Source: Thalassobacillus_A hwangdonensis
Lineage (GTDB): Bacteria; Bacillota; Bacilli; Bacillales; Halobacillaceae
DNA: 64,000 nt
Direction: 5' to 3'
NCBI RefSeq assembly: GCF_042675915.1
Contig: NZ_JBHTKL010000001.1
Location: 496,001-560,000, forward strand
Shown here: piece after piece, positions 60,298 to 64,000 of the stretch
How positions within the stretch are numbered: position 1 is the first letter of the stretch
Layout: the number at the start of each line of letters is the position of its first letter
Made by a program: the position numbers and the translations under genes
The notes under the pieces: model-generated
The model's input: the letters and a program-made list of their open reading frames with translations, nothing else
What the model was told of the DNA's origin: nothing
Database searches by the model: none

Positions 60298-61040
60298 TGA
60301 TGCTGGAAGACAAAGTAGCACTGGTCACGGGAGCATCTCGTGGAATTGGCCGTGCAATCGCACTGGAGCTTGCTTCCAAAGGAGCTTCTGTCGCAGTGAA
60401 CTATGCTGGAAGTGAAGCGAAAGCACAGGCGGTCGTTGAGGAAATTGAAGCAATGGGTGGAAAGGCGATGAAAATCCAGGCTGATATTTCGAAAGAATCT
60501 GATGTGAAAGATATGGTGAAAACAACCATTGAAGCATTCGGCAAGCTTGACATTCTGGTCAATAATGCAGGAATTACGAGAGACAACCTGCTTATGCGAA
60601 TGAAAGAATCGGAGTTTGACGAAGTCATCAACACCAACCTTAAAGGTGTCTTCCTCTGTACTAAGGCTGTCACTCGTCAAATGATGAAACAGAAGAGTGG
60701 GAGAATCATCAATATTGCGTCTGTCGTCGGTGTGAGTGGAAATCCGGGTCAGGCGAACTATGTTGCCGCGAAAGCTGGTGTGATTGGATTGACGAAAAGC
60801 AGTGCGAAAGAGCTCGCAACAAGGAACATCCTTGTCAATGCAGTTGCACCAGGGTTCATCACTACCGATATGACAGATCAATTGACAGACGAGCAAAAAG
60901 AAAGCATGCTCAGTATGATTCCGTTGAACCGTCTCGGTGAGGGTGAGGATATAGCCAGAGTAGTACGTTTCCTTGCCACAGAGGATGCTGCTTATATGAC
61001 TGGTCAGACACTTCACGTAGACGGCGGAATGGTTATGTAA
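60294..61040 (+). CDS. fabG: 3-oxoacyl-[acyl-carrier-protein] reductase FabG
   Basis: NADPH-dependent reduction of beta-ketoacyl-ACP. 248 residues of the short-chain dehydrogenase family: TGASRGIGRAIA, NNAGITRDNL, and YVAAKAGVIG with the Tyr-Lys pair. Three consecutive ATG codons at 60294, 60297 and 60300; homologues begin near the third. Confidence 0.97.
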   Translation: MMMLEDKVALVTGASRGIGRAIALELASKGASVAVNYAGSEAKAQAVVEEIEAMGGKAMKIQADISKESDVKDMVKTTIEAFGKLDILVNNAGITRDNLLMRMKESEFDEVINTNLKGVFLCTKAVTRQMMKQKSGRIINIASVVGVSGNPGQANYVAAKAGVIGLTKSSAKELATRNILVNAVAPGFITTDMTDQLTDEQKESMLSMIPLNRLGEGEDIARVVRFLATEDAAYMTGQTLHVDGGMVM

Positions 61041-61098
61041 TCCAATCTGGTTTTTTATAATGAATTACCCTATAATTACTGAAGGGAGGTGAAGTCTT

Positions 61099-61332
61099 AT
61101 GGCAGAAACTTTTGATCGAGTGAAAAAAATCGTTGTCGACCGTTTAGATGTAGACGAATCCAAGGTGACAATGGAGGCTTCCTTCAAGGATGATCTTGAA
61201 GCGGACTCATTGGATGTTGTTGAGCTTGTAATGGAGCTTGAAGATGAGTTTGATATGGAGATCGCTGATGAAGAAGCAGAAAAAATCAATACAGTTGGTG
61301 ACGCTGTTAATTACATAAACAGCAGCCAATAA
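61099..61332 (+). CDS. acpP: Acyl carrier protein
   Basis: 77-residue acidic carrier; phosphopantetheine attaches to Ser37 in EADSLDVVEL. ATG after GAAGGGAGGTGAAG. A TATAAT at 61071-61076 in the 58-nt gap after fabG hints at an internal promoter, with a poor -35. Confidence 0.97.
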   Translation: MAETFDRVKKIVVDRLDVDESKVTMEASFKDDLEADSLDVVELVMELEDEFDMEIADEEAEKINTVGDAVNYINSSQ

Positions 61333-61339
61333 TAATCGG

Positions 61340-61420
61340 GCAAGCAGGATATCTTCGTAGGTCTTTTCTTCGAACCAGTTAATGGTGGAGGATAGGATCT
61401 TCATGCAGATATCCTCTTGC
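61340..61420 (+). ncRNA. Long-stem hairpin in the acpP-rncS intergenic RNA
   Basis: GCAAGCAGGATATCT (61340-61354) pairs with AGATATCCTCTTGC (61407-61420): 14 bp with one bulged C, enclosing about 50 nt. The tail TTTACCAAACTTTTT gives only a poor terminator. Because it directly precedes the RNase III gene it may be a processing site; this is inference. Confidence 0.5.
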
Positions 61421-61457
61421 TTTACCAAACTTTTTACTGAAAGGGATAAGGTGGAAT

Positions 61458-62141
61458 ATGGAGGATTTTTCAACCTTTCAACAACAAACAGGGGTGACCT
61501 TCAATAATGTAAACCTGTTGAAGCAGGCATTCACCCATTCATCCTATGTGAATGAGCATCGAAAAACGGATAGAACTGACAATGAGCGGCTTGAATTTTT
61601 AGGAGATGCGGTATTGGAGTTAGGGGTTTCCCAATTCTTATACAGGCAATATCCGAAAATGAGCGAAGGAGAGCTGACAAAGCTCCGGGCAGCTGTGGTG
61701 TGTGAGATTTCCTTAGTCAGCTTTGCGGAAACTCTGAACTTCAGTGAACACATCCTGTTAGGAAAAGGGGAAGAAATGACCGGTGGAAGGAACCGGCCTG
61801 CGCTTCTGGCGGATGTATTCGAAGCGTTCATTGGAGCTCTTTATCTTGACCAAGGTTTTGACAGAGTTCTGAGGTTCCTGGAGAATCACGTCTATCCAAA
61901 AATTGAAACAGGTGCTTTTTCGCATGCGATGGATTACAAAAGCCAATTGCAGGAAGTAGTCCAGCGGGATCGTAACCGTGTGATCGAGTATGAAATCATA
62001 GAAGAACGCGGCCCTGCCCACAGCAGGGAATTCGTTGCACATGTAAGGGTCCAAGGCGAAACGGTAGGCATCGGCATCGGGCGGACAAAGAAAGAATCCG
62101 AACAACGTGCCGCAGAAAAAGCCTTGGAAAAAATCAAATAA
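61458..62141 (+). CDS. rncS: Ribonuclease III
   Basis: Double-strand-specific endoribonuclease. 227 residues: signature NERLEFLGDAVLEL with Glu46 and Asp50, second acidic pair in ALLADVFEAFIGALYL, and a C-terminal dsRNA-binding domain (about 157-226: DYKSQLQEVVQRDRN, GRTKKESEQRAAEKALEKI). ATG after GATAAGGTGGAAT. Confidence 0.97.
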   Translation: MEDFSTFQQQTGVTFNNVNLLKQAFTHSSYVNEHRKTDRTDNERLEFLGDAVLELGVSQFLYRQYPKMSEGELTKLRAAVVCEISLVSFAETLNFSEHILLGKGEEMTGGRNRPALLADVFEAFIGALYLDQGFDRVLRFLENHVYPKIETGAFSHAMDYKSQLQEVVQRDRNRVIEYEIIEERGPAHSREFVAHVRVQGETVGIGIGRTKKESEQRAAEKALEKIK

Positions 62142-62180
62142 GCTGTATGACCCCACAACAAGTGGAAAAGGTTACAGCTG

Positions 62181-62235
62181 AACCAAGAAAGACCCGATCC
62201 AATTCAATGATGAATGGTTCGGGTCTTTCTTGGTT
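62181..62235. terminator. Strong terminator between rncS and the DUF1128 gene
   Basis: 17-bp perfect outer stem AACCAAGAAAGACCCGA / TCGGGTCTTTCTTGGTT with a partly paired interior; it lies between convergent genes and could serve both. Confidence 0.8.
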
Positions 62236-62252
62236 TGCGTTATTATTCGCAT

Positions 62253-62477
62253 TTACTGCTTACGGTAATTACCAAGCTCTTGTACGAATGCCTGGATTTC
62301 ACTGACGCTCAATTGACCTTTCATGACGATCATATCGTGGAGTGATTTGATATCTTCATATTTTTCGAGATCATAGTCTTCCGGATCCATGATCGATCGG
62401 TTGACGACCTGAAGACGCTCTGCCATATCATCAATGATAATTTTCAGATTTTCCTGTGTTGGTTGATTCAAACTCAA
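62253..62477 (-). CDS. DUF1128 family protein (YfkK-like)
   Basis: 74-residue acidic helical protein, MSLNQPTQENLKIIIDDMAE, with LQVVNRSIMDPEDYDLEKYEDIKSL and LSVSEIQAFVQELG. It matches B. subtilis YfkK in length and pattern; no function is known. The chosen TTG at 62477 is eight nt from AGGAGGAGG; a TTG two codons upstream is too close to it. In B. subtilis the relative is elsewhere on the map. Confidence 0.82.
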   Translation of the reverse strand: MSLNQPTQENLKIIIDDMAERLQVVNRSIMDPEDYDLEKYEDIKSLHDMIVMKGQLSVSEIQAFVQELGNYRKQ

Positions 62478-62535
62478 AATCAATTCCTCCTCCTGGGTAG
62501 TATCAGCGATGCTTCTTCTATCACCTTCTGTTATA

Positions 62536-62544
62536 TGATAAAAT
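62536..62544 (+). promoter_or_regulatory. Candidate extended -10 promoter of smc
   Basis: TGATAAAAT (TGN plus TAAAAT) 57 nt before smc, divergent from the DUF1128 gene; no clear -35. Confidence 0.4.
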
Positions 62545-62601
62545 AAAAAAGTTGAATTGCAAAATACATATCAACAAGTTAGAAAAAGTAGGAGGATGAA
62601 G

Positions 62602-64000
62602 ATGTTCCTCAAACGTCTCGATACAGTAGGATTCAAATCATTCGCCGAGCGGGTTACCGTGGATTTTGTTCCAGGAGTGACATCTGTAGTTGGCCCGAAC
62701 GGCAGTGGGAAAAGTAATATCACGGATGCGATACGATGGGTGCTTGGTGAACAGTCAGCAAAGTCGCTGAGAGGTTCGAAGATGCAGGATATCATCTTTG
62801 CTGGAAGTGACAGCAGAAATGCCCTGAATATGGCAGAAGTGACATTGACATTGGATAATGAGGACAATGCCCTCCCGTTGGATTACCAGGAAGTCAGCGT
62901 CACCAGAAGGGTGTACCGCTCTGGTGAGAGTGAATTTTATATCAATAAGCAGGCGTGCCGTTTGAAAGATATCGTCGACCTCTTTATGGACTCCGGCCTT
63001 GGCCGTGAGGCTTTTTCGATTATCAGCCAAGGAAAAGTCGAAGAAATTCTGAGTTCCAAAGCAGAGGAAAGGCGATCAATCTTTGAAGAAGCGGCAGGCG
63101 TTCTGAAATATAAACAACGTAAGAAAAAAGCGGAATATAAATTGGCTGAGACTCAGGAGAACTTGAACCGAGTCGAAGATATCATCTATGAAATAGAAGG
63201 GCAGCTCGAGCCTTTGAAAGAGCAGGCAGCGATAGCCCAGGATTATCTTGAGAAAAAAGATGAACTGAAGCAAGTGGAAATCTCGCTGCTCATCACTCAG
63301 ATCGAATCGTTGAATGAACAATGGCAACAGCTGTTAGCTGATCTTGATTCAATGAAAAGAGAAGAAATCCAGCTGAAAACAGCCATTCAGAAGAAGGAAG
63401 CAATCGTCGTCGAAGAACGAAGTCATATCGCTGATCTGGACGAATCGATTGAAGGATTGCAGGAGACGATGCTCGTTCTGACGAAGAACCTTGAAAACCT
63501 TGAAGGCAAAAAGGAATTGATGAAAGAACGGCATAAACATGTGGAAGAGAATAAGTCCAAGCTTGAAAGTGATTTTGAACAGTTGACCACGAAGCTTGCA
63601 GAGACTAAGAAACTGTATGCTGAACAGCAATCGCTCATGCAGGAATGGAAACAAAAACGGAAAAGTACCAAAGCGGAGCACGAAGAAGTTGAAGGTTTAC
63701 TTTCCCATGGTGAGCAGGATATCGAGGACGAAATCGAAGAATTGAAAAGTGATTATATCGAATTCTTGAACGAACAAGCTGCAAAACGCAACGAGCGCCA
63801 ATCGTTGTTGAAACAACTGGATCAACTTGGCTCAAAAAGTGATGCACAGCAGGATAAGTTCAAGGACATCCGCGGGGAAAGGCAGCAGTTGATTGAGAAA
63901 AGAGATGCAGCAACCAAGCAGACAGGTGAACTTCAAAAAGAGAGAGCAGAGAAGGAAGAGCAGCATAAGCAGCTTGACGTCCGCTTGAGGAAGGAAAAAT
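62602..64000 (+). CDS. smc: Chromosome partition protein Smc (3' partial)
   Basis: ATPase of the condensin complex. The window holds the first 466 residues: Walker A GPNGSGKSN at 31-39, the R-loop LRGSKMQDIIFAGS, QGKVEEILSSKAEERRSIFEEAAG, then coiled coil from about residue 165 to the edge. The hinge, second coil and ATPase C-lobe lie beyond 64000. ATG at 62602 has AGTAGGAGG six nt upstream; the ATG at 62596 abuts that site. Confidence 0.96.
   Translation, partial: MFLKRLDTVGFKSFAERVTVDFVPGVTSVVGPNGSGKSNITDAIRWVLGEQSAKSLRGSKMQDIIFAGSDSRNALNMAEVTLTLDNEDNALPLDYQEVSVTRRVYRSGESEFYINKQACRLKDIVDLFMDSGLGREAFSIISQGKVEEILSSKAEERRSIFEEAAGVLKYKQRKKKAEYKLAETQENLNRVEDIIYEIEGQLEPLKEQAAIAQDYLEKKDELKQVEISLLITQIESLNEQWQQLLADLDSMKREEIQLKTAIQKKEAIVVEERSHIADLDESIEGLQETMLVLTKNLENLEGKKELMKERHKHVEENKSKLESDFEQLTTKLAETKKLYAEQQSLMQEWKQKRKSTKAEHEEVEGLLSHGEQDIEDEIEELKSDYIEFLNEQAAKRNERQSLLKQLDQLGSKSDAQQDKFKDIRGERQQLIEKRDAATKQTGELQKERAEKEEQHKQLDVRLRKEK

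Noticed and set aside
60180..61016. 278-codon minus-strand frame
   Set aside because: Shadow of fabG and the end of fabD; composition and position argue against a gene.

Overview
The window is chromosomal core sequence from an endospore-forming Firmicute of the family Bacillaceae. The evidence is gene content and order: spoIIGA-sigE-sigG, the ylm/sepF/divIVA cluster, the complete pyr operon with PyrR attenuators, the remA-gmk-rpoZ-coaBC-priA block, prpC-prkC-rsgA-rpe-thiN-spoVM, and fapR-plsX-fabD-fabG-acpP-rncS-smc follow the Bacillus subtilis map almost gene for gene. Protein divergence and moderate GC suggest one of the salt-tolerant genera around Halobacillus, Pontibacillus or Virgibacillus; that genus guess is inference. 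No rRNA, tRNA, insertion sequence, prophage or CRISPR array was seen.

Layout. 1-2.6 kb: sporulation sigma factors (5'-truncated spoIIGA, sigE, and sigG with a sigma-F-type promoter). 2.6-6.8 kb: ylmC, pgeF, ylmE, sepF, ylmG, rqcP (ylmH), divIVA (division, polarity, ribosome rescue). 6.7-9.9 kb: ileS behind an isoleucine T-box. 10-11.4 kb: lspA-rluD. 11.4-23.3 kb: pyrR-P-B-C-AA-AB-K-D-F-E, with three PyrR-binding attenuators (before pyrR, pyrP and pyrB), followed by a small membrane-protein gene. 24-25.8 kb (minus strand): rqcH. 26-34 kb: yicC-like yloC, remA, gmk, rpoZ, coaBC, priA, fmt, rsmB. 34.1-39.4 kb: prpC, prkC, rsgA, rpe, thiN and the 26-residue spoVM. 39.5-42 kb: rpmB (minus), yloU, yloV. 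42.6-44 kb (minus): an NCS2 purine permease. 44.1-47.8 kb: sdaAB, sdaAA, recG. 47.8-57.5 kb: a complete dppABCDE-ykfABCD murein-peptide uptake and recycling operon with CodY-like boxes, placed between recG and fapR. 57.6-62.2 kb: fapR-plsX-fabD-fabG-acpP and rncS. 62.2 kb to the end: a DUF1128 gene (minus) and the 5' part of smc.

How the parts work together. The pyr genes form one pathway from bicarbonate and glutamine to UMP, governed by uridine nucleotides through PyrR. The dpp/ykf genes import cell-wall peptides, trim them and epimerise L-Ala-D-Glu. RqcH and RqcP, both encoded here, act together on stalled 50S subunits. PrkC and PrpC are opposing kinase and phosphatase. FapR controls the fatty-acid and phospholipid genes it precedes.

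The least explained material is intergenic. A family of roughly 130-bp palindromic repeats is present in three copies (23.73-23.86, 42.14-42.28 and 42.40-42.54 kb). Its terminal arms differ between copies but stay complementary within each copy, as expected if a folded structure is under selection. Other points of interest are a long imperfect inverted repeat across the ileS promoter, a long stem just upstream of rncS, the relocated dpp-ykf operon, the absence of def and rlmN from their usual positions, and an Asp-to-Glu change in the Asp-Arg motif of RqcH.
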